Assembly: GCF_003710105.1 (NCBI RefSeq)
Contig: NZ_CP033325.1
Span: 744,001-808,000 of the forward strand
Source: Georgenia faecalis
GTDB taxonomy: Bacteria; Actinomycetota; Actinomycetes; Actinomycetales; Actinomycetaceae
DNA length: 64,000 nucleotides
Direction of reading: 5' to 3'
Shown: positions 9,294 to 17,817 of the stretch, piece by piece
Layout of the letters: every line of letters starts with the position of its first letter
Position numbering within the stretch: position 1 is the first letter of the stretch
Notes under the pieces: generated by a model
Told to the model about the DNA's origin: nothing
Database searches by the model: none
The model's input: the letters and a program-made list of their open reading frames with translations, nothing else
Made by a program: the position numbers and the translations under genes

Positions 9294-10592
9294 ATGCGCA
9301 TCGCCGTCATTGCCATGGGGAAGATCGGTCTGCCCCTGGCCGTCCAGTTCGCCGACGCCGGCCATGACGTGGTGGGCGTCGACGTCCAGGAGTCCGTCGT
9401 CGCGCAGGTGAACGCGGCCCGTGAGCCGTTCCCCGGGGAGGCGCACCTGCAGGACAAGCTCTCCGAGCTGGTCCCGGCGGGCCGCCTGCGGGCCACGACC
9501 GACTACGCCGACGCCATCCCCGGCGCGGACGCCGTCGTCATCGTCGTGCCGCTCTTCGTCAACGACGAGACGTGGCAGCCCGACTTCGCCTGGATGGACG
9601 CGGCGACCCGCTCCCTCGCCGAGCACCTCACCCCCGGCACCCTCGTCTCCTACGAGACCACGCTGCCCGTGGGCACCACGCGCGGCCGGTGGAAGCCGCT
9701 CCTCGAGGAGCTCTCCGGGCTGCGCGAGGGCAGCGACTTCCACCTCGTCTTCTCCCCGGAGCGGGTCCTCACCGGGCGCGTCTTCGCGGACCTGCGCCGC
9801 TACCCCAAGCTCGTCGGTGGGCTCAGCCCCGAGGGTGCGCGCCGCGCCGTCGAGTTCTACGAGGCCGTGCTCACGTTCGACGAGCGCCCCGACCTCGCCC
9901 GGCCCAACGGCGTGTGGGACATGGGCTCGGCGGAGGCGGCCGAGATGGCCAAGCTCGCCGAGACGACCTACCGCGACGTCAACATCGGCCTGGCGAACCA
10001 GTACGCCAAGTTCGCCGACCAGGTGGGCGTCGACGTCTACGCCGTCATCGAGGCGTGCAACTCCCAGCCGTACTCCCACATCCACCGCCCGGGCATCGCC
10101 GTCGGCGGGCACTGCATCCCGGTCTACCCGCGCCTGTACCTGTCCACCGACCCCGACGCCACCATCGTCCGGGCCGCGCGCGAGAACAACGCCGCCATGC
10201 CCGAGTACGCCGTCGGGCGCGCCGCGGAGCTGCTCGGCGACCTCACCGGGCTGCGCGCCGTCGTCCTCGGCGCCGCCTACCGCGGCCGGGTGAAGGAGAC
10301 GGCGTTCTCCGGGGTCTTCGCCACCGTCGACGCGCTGCGCGCGCGGGGGGCGCAGGTGCTCGTCCACGACCCGATGTACACCGACGAGGAGATCGCCGGC
10401 TCCGGGTGGGAGCCCTACCACGTGGGGGAGCCGGCCGACCTCGCCGTCGTCCAGGCCGACCACGACGACTACCGCACCCTCACCCCGGCGGACCTGCCGG
10501 GGGTCCGCCTCCTCGTCGACGGGCGCAACGTCACGGACGCGGCGGCCTGGGCGGGGACCCCGCGCGTCGTCATCGGCGGCGGCACGGCATGA
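9294..10592 (+). CDS. UDP-sugar dehydrogenase (UglD/WecC-type)
   Basis: A 432-residue NAD-dependent nucleotide-sugar dehydrogenase, probably oxidising a UDP-hexose or UDP-HexNAc to the uronic acid for a surface glycan. The Rossmann start is VIAMGKIGLPLAVQFADAGH. The middle domain contains EMAKLAETTYRDVNIGLANQ, and the catalytic cysteine is C274 in VGGHCIPVYP. The C-terminal UDP-binding domain carries GAAYRGRVKETAFS. ATG at 9294 has GAAGGAGA eight bases upstream. The stop overlaps the next gene by ATGA. Family is certain; glucose, N-acetylmannosamine or another substrate cannot be separated by eye. Confidence 0.9.
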   Translation: MRIAVIAMGKIGLPLAVQFADAGHDVVGVDVQESVVAQVNAAREPFPGEAHLQDKLSELVPAGRLRATTDYADAIPGADAVVIVVPLFVNDETWQPDFAWMDAATRSLAEHLTPGTLVSYETTLPVGTTRGRWKPLLEELSGLREGSDFHLVFSPERVLTGRVFADLRRYPKLVGGLSPEGARRAVEFYEAVLTFDERPDLARPNGVWDMGSAEAAEMAKLAETTYRDVNIGLANQYAKFADQVGVDVYAVIEACNSQPYSHIHRPGIAVGGHCIPVYPRLYLSTDPDATIVRAARENNAAMPEYAVGRAAELLGDLTGLRAVVLGAAYRGRVKETAFSGVFATVDALRARGAQVLVHDPMYTDEEIAGSGWEPYHVGEPADLAVVQADHDDYRTLTPADLPGVRLLVDGRNVTDAAAWAGTPRVVIGGGTA

Positions 10593-11539
10593 CCGACCGC
10601 GTCGTCGCCGTCGTCGTCGCGTACAACCGGCGCGAGCTGCTCCAGCAGACCCTCGACGCCCTGGCCGCCCAGACCCGGGCGGCCGACGCGGTCGTCGTCG
10701 TCGACAACGCCTCGACGGACGGGTCCTCGGGCGTCGCCCGCCGGCACGACCTCGGCCCCGAGGTGGTGCGCCTCGAGCGCAACACCGGCGGGGCCGGGGG
10801 CTTCGCGGCCGGCATCGCGCACGCCCTCGAGGGCTTCGCGGCGGACCTCGTCTGGCTCATGGACGACGACACGATCCCCACCCCGACGGCGCTCGCCCAG
10901 CTGCTCCGCGCGCGCGAGGAGTACCCGGGGCGGCCCGCCCTGCTCGCCTCGCGCGCGGTGTGGCACGACGGCCGGGAGCACCCGATGAACACCCCGCGGG
11001 AGCGGCCGTTCGTCGCCCCGGAGCTGCGGCGCCGCGCCGAGCGGGCCGGGGCGGTGCCCGTGCGCACCGCCTCGTTCGTCTCGCTGCTCGTCGACGCCGG
11101 CGCGGTGCGCCGCGAGGGCCTGCCGATGGCGGCGTACTTCATCTGGAACGACGACTTCGAGTACTCCGCCCGCCTCCTGCGCCACCGCGTGGGCCTGTAC
11201 GTGCCGGCGAGCGTCGTCGAGCACCGGACGAAGACCTTCGGGGCGAGCGACGTGGACCCGGGGGAGCGCTTCTACTTCGAGATCCGCAACAAGGTGTGGA
11301 TGTTCGCCCACTCGCGCGCGTTCGGGCTCGCCGGGACGGTGCTCTACGGCGGCTCGAGCGTGCGCCGCTGGGTCCGGACCATCGGGCGCTCGGGCGAGCG
11401 GGGCGTGCTCGTTCGCGCCGGGTGGCGCGGCCTGCGCGACGCCCTGGCGGCGCGCCCGGCGCCCACGACGCGGGTGCTCGCCGACCTGCCGGTGAGCGCC
11501 GCGGTCGAGCTCGTGGAGGACGGGGCCGCGCGTGGCTGA
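10589..11539 (+). CDS. Family 2 glycosyltransferase, GlfT1-like
   Basis: A 316-residue GT-A enzyme. It shows VVVVAYNRRELLQQTLDAL, DNASTDGS, a glycine-rich NTGGAGGFAAG loop and WLMDDDT (the DDD metal/donor motif, near residue 93), followed by FIWNDDFEY. This set matches galactofuranosyltransferases of the GlfT1/rhamnosyl-galactofuranosyl group and also the gene at 23523. The start overlaps the dehydrogenase stop (10589-10592) and its own stop overlaps the next gene by eight bases. It probably transfers galactofuranose or a related sugar to a lipid-linked acceptor; that is an inference from family resemblance. Confidence 0.85.
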   Translation: MTDRVVAVVVAYNRRELLQQTLDALAAQTRAADAVVVVDNASTDGSSGVARRHDLGPEVVRLERNTGGAGGFAAGIAHALEGFAADLVWLMDDDTIPTPTALAQLLRAREEYPGRPALLASRAVWHDGREHPMNTPRERPFVAPELRRRAERAGAVPVRTASFVSLLVDAGAVRREGLPMAAYFIWNDDFEYSARLLRHRVGLYVPASVVEHRTKTFGASDVDPGERFYFEIRNKVWMFAHSRAFGLAGTVLYGGSSVRRWVRTIGRSGERGVLVRAGWRGLRDALAARPAPTTRVLADLPVSAAVELVEDGAARG

Positions 11540-12377
11540 CGGCCCCGGGTCGCCCGACGCCCCCTTCAGCGTCCTCCTGCCCGTCTACGCCGGCGACGAC
11601 CCGCGGTTCTTCCGCCGGGCCGTCGTCTCCGCCACCGCCGAGCAGGACCTGCGCCCCGACGAGCTCGTCGTCGTCCAGGACGGCCCCGTCCCGCCGGCGC
11701 TCGCGGCCGTCGTCGCCGAGATCGAGACGGGGGAGCCCACCGGCGGCGTGCCCGTGCGGCTGGTCCGCCTGCCGCGCAACGTCGGCCTGGCCCGCGCCCT
11801 CGAGGCGGGCCTGGCGGCCTGCCGGTACGAGGTCGTCGCCCGCGTCGACGCCGACGACGTCAGCCTTCCCGCCCGCTTCGCCCGCCAGGTGCCCCTCGTC
11901 GCCGCGGGCCTCGACCTCCTCGGCTCCGCGATCGCCGAGTTCGCCGACGACGAGTCCCGCCCCGGGGTGGTCCGCGCCCTGCCGACGGACCCCGACGAGA
12001 TCGCCCGCACGGCTCGGTTCCGGGACCCGTTCAACCACCCCTCCGTCGTCTACCGGCGGTCCGCGGTCGCGGCGGCCGGCGGGTACCAGCACCTGCCGCT
12101 CATGGAGGACTACCTCCTCTTCGCGCGGATGATCGCCGGCGGGGCGCGGGTGGCGAACCTGCCCGACGCGCTCGTCCTGTACCGGGTGGGGGCCGGCGCG
12201 TACGCCCGCCGCGGCGGGCTGCGCCTGCTGCGCTCCGAGCTCGCCCTGCAGCGCGAGCTGCGCCGCTCGGGCTTCACCACCCCCGCCCAGGCCGCGCGCA
12301 ACGTCGTCGTGCGCGGCGGGTACCGCCTGGTCCCCGAACGCCTGCGCCGCCTGGCCTACCGCCGGATGGTGGCCTGA
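11532..12377 (+). CDS. Family 2 glycosyltransferase
   Basis: A 281-residue family 2 glycosyltransferase. The N-terminal strand is PFSVLLPVYAGDDPRFFRRA, VVQDG is the first nucleotide-binding motif, and RVDADDVSLP (near residue 107) is the DXD site. HPSVVYRRSAV and the later ED-type catalytic segment (LMEDYLLFARM) match amylovoran/capsule-type transferases. GTG start at 11532 overlaps the gene before by eight bases, indicating coupling. It closes the three-gene run 9294-12377. Sugar specificity unknown. Confidence 0.87.
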   Translation: MADGPGSPDAPFSVLLPVYAGDDPRFFRRAVVSATAEQDLRPDELVVVQDGPVPPALAAVVAEIETGEPTGGVPVRLVRLPRNVGLARALEAGLAACRYEVVARVDADDVSLPARFARQVPLVAAGLDLLGSAIAEFADDESRPGVVRALPTDPDEIARTARFRDPFNHPSVVYRRSAVAAAGGYQHLPLMEDYLLFARMIAGGARVANLPDALVLYRVGAGAYARRGGLRLLRSELALQRELRRSGFTTPAQAARNVVVRGGYRLVPERLRRLAYRRMVA

Positions 12378-12400
12378 CCCGGGCCGGCGTGGCCGCTGGG

Positions 12401-12406
12401 TAGAAT
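12401..12406 (+). promoter_or_regulatory. Possible -10 box for DUF6541 gene
   Basis: TAGAAT, close to TATAAT, stands 63 bases before the GTG at 12470 in an otherwise GC-rich gap. No convincing -35 element is present at the right distance, so this is a weak prediction. Confidence 0.3.
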
Positions 12407-12469
12407 TGGCTCGCCTCGCGGCGGGTCGGTGCCCGCCCGAGGGTGCCCCGAACCGGAAGGACCTCTCGC

Positions 12470-14518
12470 GTGCAGCCCTGGCTGACGATTCTCGTGCCCG
12501 GGCTCGTGGGACTCCTCCTCCTGCTCGTGCCCGGGCTCGCCGTCGGCCGCGTCCTGCGGCTGAGAGGCCTGCTGTGGTGGGGCACGGCCCCCCTGCTCAG
12601 CGGCGGCATCATCGGGACGACGGCGGTCGCCGCGCCGGCCCTCGGCCTCGCCTGGGGGGTGGGCACCGTCGCGCTCGGGACGGCCGCCGGCGTCGTCCTC
12701 GCGCTCATCGTCCGTCTCCTCACCCTCGGCGTCCCGCGCCGGACCGAGGGCACGCCCGAGCAGCGCCGCCGGGCGGGCCTCGCCGCCGTCGGTGGCCTCC
12801 TCGTCGCCGCCGCGGTGCAGGCCGGGCGCATCGTCGCGGCCCTGGACGGCCCGGGGGTGATCTCGCAGACCTTCGACGCGAACTACCACCTCAACGCCGT
12901 CCAGCTCATCCTCGACCGGGCCGACGCGTCGTCCCTGCACATGACGCTGTCCACCCCGGACAAGGTGACCTCGTTCTACCCCGCGCTGTGGCACGGGCTG
13001 GTGGCGCTCATCGAGCAGGTGACCGGCGTCGGCGTGCCGGAGGCGACGACGACGCTCACCCTCCTCGTCGCGGCCGTGGTGTGGCCGCTCAGCGTGCTGG
13101 CGATGGCGCGGGTGATGTTCGGTCCCCACGCCCTGCTCCTGGGCTCCGCCGCGGCGCTGGCGACCGCCTTCACCCAGTTCCCCGAGCTGCTCAGCTTCTA
13201 CGGGGTGCTCTACCCCAACCTCCTCGCGTACGCCGTGCTCCCGGCGTTCCTCGCCCTCGTCCTGCGCGCGCTCGTGCGCCGGCCCTCCCGGGCCTGGATC
13301 GCGGACGTCGCCCTCCTCGTCGTCGGTGCCGTCGCCCTCACACTCGCCCAGACCAACGCCCTGTTCGCCGCGGCGTTCATCCTCCTGCCGGCCGTCGCGG
13401 TCGCCCTCTGGCAGCGGTCGCGGACCTGGCTGGCCCGCACCTCGGTGCCGGCCGGCCAGGCCCGCGCCTGGGTGGGGCTCGTGTGGGCGCTCACCGCCTC
13501 CCTCGCCGTCCTCGCCTACGTCGCCAGCGGACGGATCCAGACGGTGCAGGGCCTGCGCACGAGCCCCGTGTACTGGCCGGTGGACGACAGCGTCCTCGGG
13601 GCGACGTGGAAGGCGATCATCCTCTCGGCGGGCAGCGAGCTCGCCAAGCCGCAGTGGGTGCTGGCCCTGCTCGTCGCCGTCGGCGTCGTCGCCGCCGTGC
13701 GCATGCCGCGTCACTACTGGCTGGTCGCCGCGCACGCCGTCGTCATTGCGCTCTACGTCGTCTCCACCAGTGTCGAGGGGCCGCTGCGCTCCCAGCTCAC
13801 GGGTTACTGGTACGGCGACGACATCCGCCTCGCCGCGCTCCTGCCCGTCACCGGCGTGCCGCTCGCGGCGCTGGGCGTCGCCCAGCTCGTCCGGTGGCTC
13901 AGCGCGGTACCGGGCTGGGTCGCGCGGCGGCGGTCCGCGGACGTCGCCGTCCGGCACGGGCGCCCGTCCGCGGGGCGCCGCGACCTGCCCGCCGCCGCCG
14001 TCCTCGTGGTCGTCGCCGCCCTCGCCGTGGGCCAGGGGTTCCTCCCCGCCGGGCAGCAGTCGTTCGACGAGCTGGCCCGGGGCTACCACGTGGACCCCAC
14101 CTCCACCGGCTCCATCGGCCTCCTCAGCGCCAACGAGATGGAGCTCCTCTCCGAGCTCGACGAGATCGTCCCCGAGGGCGTCGTCGTGGCGGGCAACCCG
14201 TGGGACGGCAGCGCGATGTCCTGGGCGGTGGGGGACCGGCAGGCGCTGTTCCCGCACATCTCCATCATCTGGACCGAGGAGACCGGGACCATCGCCGTCC
14301 GCCTCAACGAGGCGAACACCGACCCCCGGGTGTGCGAGGCCGTGGAGGACCTCAACGTGGGCTACGTCCTCGACATGGGCCGCCCCATGTGGGGCGGGGA
14401 CCCCAACGGCGGGCACCTCGCCTACCCGGGCCTGGAAGGGCTCGTGGACGCGGGCGTCGCGGAGCCGGTGGCCAGCGTCGGCCCGGCGCGGTTGCTGGAG
14501 ATCACCGCCTGCGACTGA
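12470..14518 (+). CDS. DUF6541 polytopic membrane protein
   Basis: A 682-residue integral membrane protein with about a dozen hydrophobic segments, starting with LLLLLVPGLAVG. Its beginning and general layout match the DUF6541 family, which occurs beside surface-glycan genes in actinobacteria and is thought to be GT-C-like, using lipid-linked sugars outside the membrane. The last 170 residues are soluble and probably extracellular, with FDELARGYHVDP and GNPWDGS, as expected for a periplasmic-side domain. GTG at 12470 is preferred over ATG at 12443 because GGAAGG (12455-12460) is spaced for it. Catalytic role is inferred, not shown. Confidence 0.8.
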   Translation: MQPWLTILVPGLVGLLLLLVPGLAVGRVLRLRGLLWWGTAPLLSGGIIGTTAVAAPALGLAWGVGTVALGTAAGVVLALIVRLLTLGVPRRTEGTPEQRRRAGLAAVGGLLVAAAVQAGRIVAALDGPGVISQTFDANYHLNAVQLILDRADASSLHMTLSTPDKVTSFYPALWHGLVALIEQVTGVGVPEATTTLTLLVAAVVWPLSVLAMARVMFGPHALLLGSAAALATAFTQFPELLSFYGVLYPNLLAYAVLPAFLALVLRALVRRPSRAWIADVALLVVGAVALTLAQTNALFAAAFILLPAVAVALWQRSRTWLARTSVPAGQARAWVGLVWALTASLAVLAYVASGRIQTVQGLRTSPVYWPVDDSVLGATWKAIILSAGSELAKPQWVLALLVAVGVVAAVRMPRHYWLVAAHAVVIALYVVSTSVEGPLRSQLTGYWYGDDIRLAALLPVTGVPLAALGVAQLVRWLSAVPGWVARRRSADVAVRHGRPSAGRRDLPAAAVLVVVAALAVGQGFLPAGQQSFDELARGYHVDPTSTGSIGLLSANEMELLSELDEIVPEGVVVAGNPWDGSAMSWAVGDRQALFPHISIIWTEETGTIAVRLNEANTDPRVCEAVEDLNVGYVLDMGRPMWGGDPNGGHLAYPGLEGLVDAGVAEPVASVGPARLLEITACD

Positions 14519-14569
14519 CCGGCCCAGGCGCGCGGGTGGGGGGCACCGCGCCGCGCCGGCATCGCGGGT

Positions 14570-14625
14570 CTGAGGTAGGCGGGCCGCCTCCTAGGGCGGA
14601 TCCCCGATGTGCCGGGCTACCTCAG
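14570..14625 (+). promoter_or_regulatory. 9-bp inverted repeat upstream of LuxR-type regulator
   Basis: Perfect arms CTGAGGTAG (14570-14578) and CTACCTCAG (14617-14625) are separated by 38 bases. The spacer contains a smaller hairpin built from CCGCC and GGCGG around TCCTAG. The element lies 40 bases before the small ORF at 14666. It could be an operator, an RNA structure or a terminator for the DUF6541 gene. It lacks a T-tract. Confidence 0.45.
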
Positions 14626-14665
14626 AGCGGGACGGTGGACTCGTCGATCCCACCGAGGAGATGCC

Positions 14666-14794
14666 ATGCACGCCATCGACCCCCACTTCCAGACCGAGCT
14701 CCGCTACCGGCACGAGCACCTGCACGCCGACTTCACGCGGCCGCTGTGGTGGCGCCGCCGGGCCGCTCGCCGCGGCGCGCCCCGCCACTCCTGA
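14666..14794 (+). CDS. Small basic ORF (42 aa) upstream of LAL regulator
   Basis: ATG at 14666 is preceded by GAGGAG at 14655-14660. The product begins MHAIDPHFQTELRYRHEHLH and ends in an arginine-rich segment ([10 protein letters not shown]). It resembles the very short ORFs often annotated in actinobacteria just before transcriptional regulator genes, but no function is known. It ends 53 bases before the LuxR-type regulator and follows a large inverted repeat. It could be a real small protein or a leader ORF. Confidence 0.5.
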   Translation: MHAIDPHFQTELRYRHEHLHADFTRPLWWRRRAARRGAPRHS

Positions 14795-14847
14795 CTGTGC
14801 TGTCCGGGGGCCTCCCGCTCCAGGCCGCGCCGCGCGATCATGGGGCG

Positions 14848-17817
14848 GTGACCTCAGGCAGCCTGGGCCCGATCGTGGGCCGCGACGACGAGCTGGCGCG
14901 TCTGGCCGAGCTCGTCGGCCTCACCGGGGACCCGCCGGCCCGCGCCGTCGTCGTGGCGGGCGACGCCGGCATGGGCAAGACGCGCCTCGTCACCGAGCTC
15001 GTCGCCCGGGCCGAGGAGGCCGGTCGGCTCGTCGCCGTGGGCCACTGCACCGAGTTCGGCGACGGCGTCCTGCCCTTCCTGCCGTTCACCGAGATCTTCG
15101 GGCGGCTGGACGCCGGGGCGCCCGCCCGGCTCGGGGCGCTCACCGCGGACCACCCCGCCCTCGCCCGGCTGCAGCCGGGGCGGCGCGGGCTCGCCGCCCC
15201 GGACGACGCGCCCGCGCCGGCCGGCGTCGAGCGGGGGGACGTCTTCGAGGCGGTCCACGCCGCGCTGGAGGAGCTGGCCGACCCGAACGGCCTGCTCGCC
15301 GTCGTGGAGGACCTGCACTGGGCGGACGCGTCGACCCGCGACCTCCTCGGCTTCCTCTTCACCCGGGCCTTCACCCGCGACGTCACCGTCGTGCTCACCT
15401 ACCGCTCGGACGACCTCCACCGCCGCCACCCCCTGCGGCCCCGGGTCGCCGAGTGGTCGCGCATCCCCGGCGTCACGCGCATGGCGCTCGGGCCGCTCAG
15501 CGACGCCGCGCTGGGCGAGGTGGTCCAGGCGGCGCGCCCCCAGCCGGACCGGGTGGCGCGCGAGATCGTCGTCCGGGCCGATGGCAACCCGTTCTTCGCC
15601 GAGGAGCTTGCCCTCTCCCGCGCGCCCGGGGACCGGGCGCTGCCGGCCAACGTCGTGGACCTGCTCCTCGTCCGGCTGGACCGGCTCGACCCCGACGCCC
15701 GCGCCGTCGTCCGGGCCGCCGCGTGCGCCGGCCGCCGGGTCACCCACGAGCTGCTCGCCGCGGTGGTGGGCGTCGACGACGCCACCCTCGAGCGCGCGCT
15801 GCGGGCCGCGGTCGACAGCAACGTCCTCGTCCCCGTCGAGGGGACGGCCTACGCGTTCCGGCACGCCCTGCTCACCACGGCGGCCTACGACGACCTGCTG
15901 CCGGGCGAGCGCCGGAGGCTGCACGCCGCCTACGCGAGCGCCCTGCGCCGCCGCGCGGTCCCCGGGACGGCCGCGGAGCTCGCGCGGCACGCGGTCGCCG
16001 CGCAGGACCTCGGCACCGCCGTCGCCGCGAGCATCGAGGCCGGCGACGAGGCGAGCTCGGTCGGGGGACCCGACGAGGCGGCGACCCACTACCTCATGGC
16101 CCTCGAGCTCCTTGGCCGACCCGGCGCCCCCGCGGGGGACGTCGCCGGCCTCACCGCCAAGGCCGCCGACGCCCTCGTCGCGGCGGGCCGCCCGCACCGC
16201 GCCATCGACCTCGTCACCGACCAGCTCGCGGCCGACCCGCCGCCCCCGGCCGACCCGCCGCCCCCGGCAGAGCTGCTCACCGCCTGGGTGGAGCTCCTCC
16301 TCGCCCTCGCCGCCGCCGCGCGGGAGGTGGACATCCCCGTCGACGGCTACGGCGCTGCCGCCGAGGCCCTGCGCCTGGTCCCCGACGAGCCCACGCCGTT
16401 GCGCGCCCGGGTCCTCAACGCGCACGCCCACGCGAGCTTCGACCGGGGCAGGCACGACGACGCCGCGCGCTTCGCGCGGGAGGCGCGGTCGCTGGCCGTC
16501 GCGGTGGGCCTGCCGCGGGTGGTGGCGGACGCCGCGATGATCCTCGGGCGGCTCCAGCTGCGGTGGGACGACCCCGACGCCTCCCTCGTGGCGCTCGGCG
16601 ACGTGGCAGCGCAGGCGCGGGCCGACGGCGACACCGTCGCGCTCACCCGCGCGCTCCACCACATCGGGTCCATCCACTTCGTCGTCGGGGCGTTGCCGCG
16701 CGCCCGTGAGTACTACCTCGAGGCGGCCGCGACCGCCGCCGCCACCGGCCGGCACTGGTCGCCCTACGGCCTCGACGCGCGGTTGTTCGCCTGCCTCACC
16801 GCGTACATGACCGGCGACTGGGACGCCGTCGCCCGCGAGACCGACGTCGCGCCCCTCGCACCCCCGCCCCTCATCGAGGCGATGTTCGCCTCCGTGGCCC
16901 TGGCCCGCGCGGCCGGTCGCGGGGACACGGAGGAGGGGGACCGGCTGCTCGCGCGGACGCGGCCGTGGTGGCACCAGGACGGGGTCGTCTGCGTGCAGAG
17001 CGCCGGGGCCGCCATCGACCTGCTCGGCGACCGCGGGGACGTCGACGGCGCCGTGCGCCTCCAAGACGAGGCGGTCCGCACGCTCTCCGAGCTCTGGCAG
17101 GCCGAGGATGGGGTGTTCTCCGCGCGCGCGCGCTTCAGCGCGCTGCTCCTCGGCCAGCTCTCCGCGCAGGCGGTCCGTGCCGGAGGGACGTCCGCCGACC
17201 TCCTACGCCTCGGTGCGGACCTGGCCGCCGCGGCCGAACGCACCGACGAGGAGGCCCGCCGCTCGGGGAACCCGCTCGGGGCGGAGGGACGTGCCTGGGT
17301 GGTGCGTACGCGCGCGGAGCTGCTGCGGCTGCAGTGGACCGTGGCCCTCGACCCACCGGCGCCGTCGGCCCTGGTCGGCGCCTGGGAGGAGGCGGTCGCC
17401 GCCTTCGACGCGCTCGGTCACGCCTTCGAGGGGGCCCGGTCCCGGGCACGGTTGGCGCGGGTGCTCCGCGCCGCCGGGCGCCCCGACGACGCGGCCGCGC
17501 ACGCCGCGCACGCCCGGGAGACCGCGGAACGGCTGGGCGCCCGCCCCCTCCTCGCCGAGCTGGGCGCCGTCCCCTTGGGCGCCGGCCGGCCGGCCACCCG
17601 CGAGCCGGCTACCGCGCTGACGCCCCGCGAGCGCGAGGTCCTCGCGCTGGTGGCCGAGGGACGCAGCAACGGGCAGATCGGCCGGCAGCTGTTCATCAGC
17701 ACGAAGACGGTGAGCGTGCACGTGTCCAACATCCTCGCCAAGCTCGGCGCCGAGGGCCGGACCGAGGCGGCCGCCATCGCGCACCGCCGGGGCCTGCTCA
17801 GCCGGGCTCACCCGTAG
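14848..17817 (+). CDS. LuxR-family transcriptional regulator with AAA domain (LAL type)
   Basis: A 989-residue large ATP-binding LuxR-type activator. Walker A is GDAGMGKT at residues 38-45, and Walker B lies in LLAVVEDLHWAD. A long TPR-like helical middle follows. The last 60 residues are a GerE helix-turn-helix: LTPREREVLALVAEG, then ISTKTVSVHVSNILAKL. Such proteins couple ATP and ligand binding to transcription activation. GTG at 14848 is chosen since homology begins at GPIVGRDDEL and upstream codons look non-coding. Its 3' end overlaps the convergent pyruvyltransferase gene by ten bases. Targets are unknown; the neighbouring glycan genes are candidates. Confidence 0.9.
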   Translation: MTSGSLGPIVGRDDELARLAELVGLTGDPPARAVVVAGDAGMGKTRLVTELVARAEEAGRLVAVGHCTEFGDGVLPFLPFTEIFGRLDAGAPARLGALTADHPALARLQPGRRGLAAPDDAPAPAGVERGDVFEAVHAALEELADPNGLLAVVEDLHWADASTRDLLGFLFTRAFTRDVTVVLTYRSDDLHRRHPLRPRVAEWSRIPGVTRMALGPLSDAALGEVVQAARPQPDRVAREIVVRADGNPFFAEELALSRAPGDRALPANVVDLLLVRLDRLDPDARAVVRAAACAGRRVTHELLAAVVGVDDATLERALRAAVDSNVLVPVEGTAYAFRHALLTTAAYDDLLPGERRRLHAAYASALRRRAVPGTAAELARHAVAAQDLGTAVAASIEAGDEASSVGGPDEAATHYLMALELLGRPGAPAGDVAGLTAKAADALVAAGRPHRAIDLVTDQLAADPPPPADPPPPAELLTAWVELLLALAAAAREVDIPVDGYGAAAEALRLVPDEPTPLRARVLNAHAHASFDRGRHDDAARFAREARSLAVAVGLPRVVADAAMILGRLQLRWDDPDASLVALGDVAAQARADGDTVALTRALHHIGSIHFVVGALPRAREYYLEAAATAAATGRHWSPYGLDARLFACLTAYMTGDWDAVARETDVAPLAPPPLIEAMFASVALARAAGRGDTEEGDRLLARTRPWWHQDGVVCVQSAGAAIDLLGDRGDVDGAVRLQDEAVRTLSELWQAEDGVFSARARFSALLLGQLSAQAVRAGGTSADLLRLGADLAAAAERTDEEARRSGNPLGAEGRAWVVRTRAELLRLQWTVALDPPAPSALVGAWEEAVAAFDALGHAFEGARSRARLARVLRAAGRPDDAAAHAAHARETAERLGARPLLAELGAVPLGAGRPATREPATALTPREREVLALVAEGRSNGQIGRQLFISTKTVSVHVSNILAKLGAEGRTEAAAIAHRRGLLSRAHP

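Noticed and set aside
5523-10463. 1646-codon minus-strand open frame
   Set aside because: It runs across the GH43, kinase and dehydrogenase genes in other frames, is Arg/Pro/Gly-rich and has no recognisable fold; it is a shadow caused by high GC.
12356-14416. 686-codon minus-strand open frame
   Set aside because: Antisense to the DUF6541 gene, extremely charged composition typical of antisense frames in GC-rich DNA.
12406-14847. Upstream extension of the LuxR-type regulator frame
   Set aside because: The frame stays open for over 2 kb but is a shadow of DUF6541; family similarity begins only at GPIVGRDDEL after GTG 14848.
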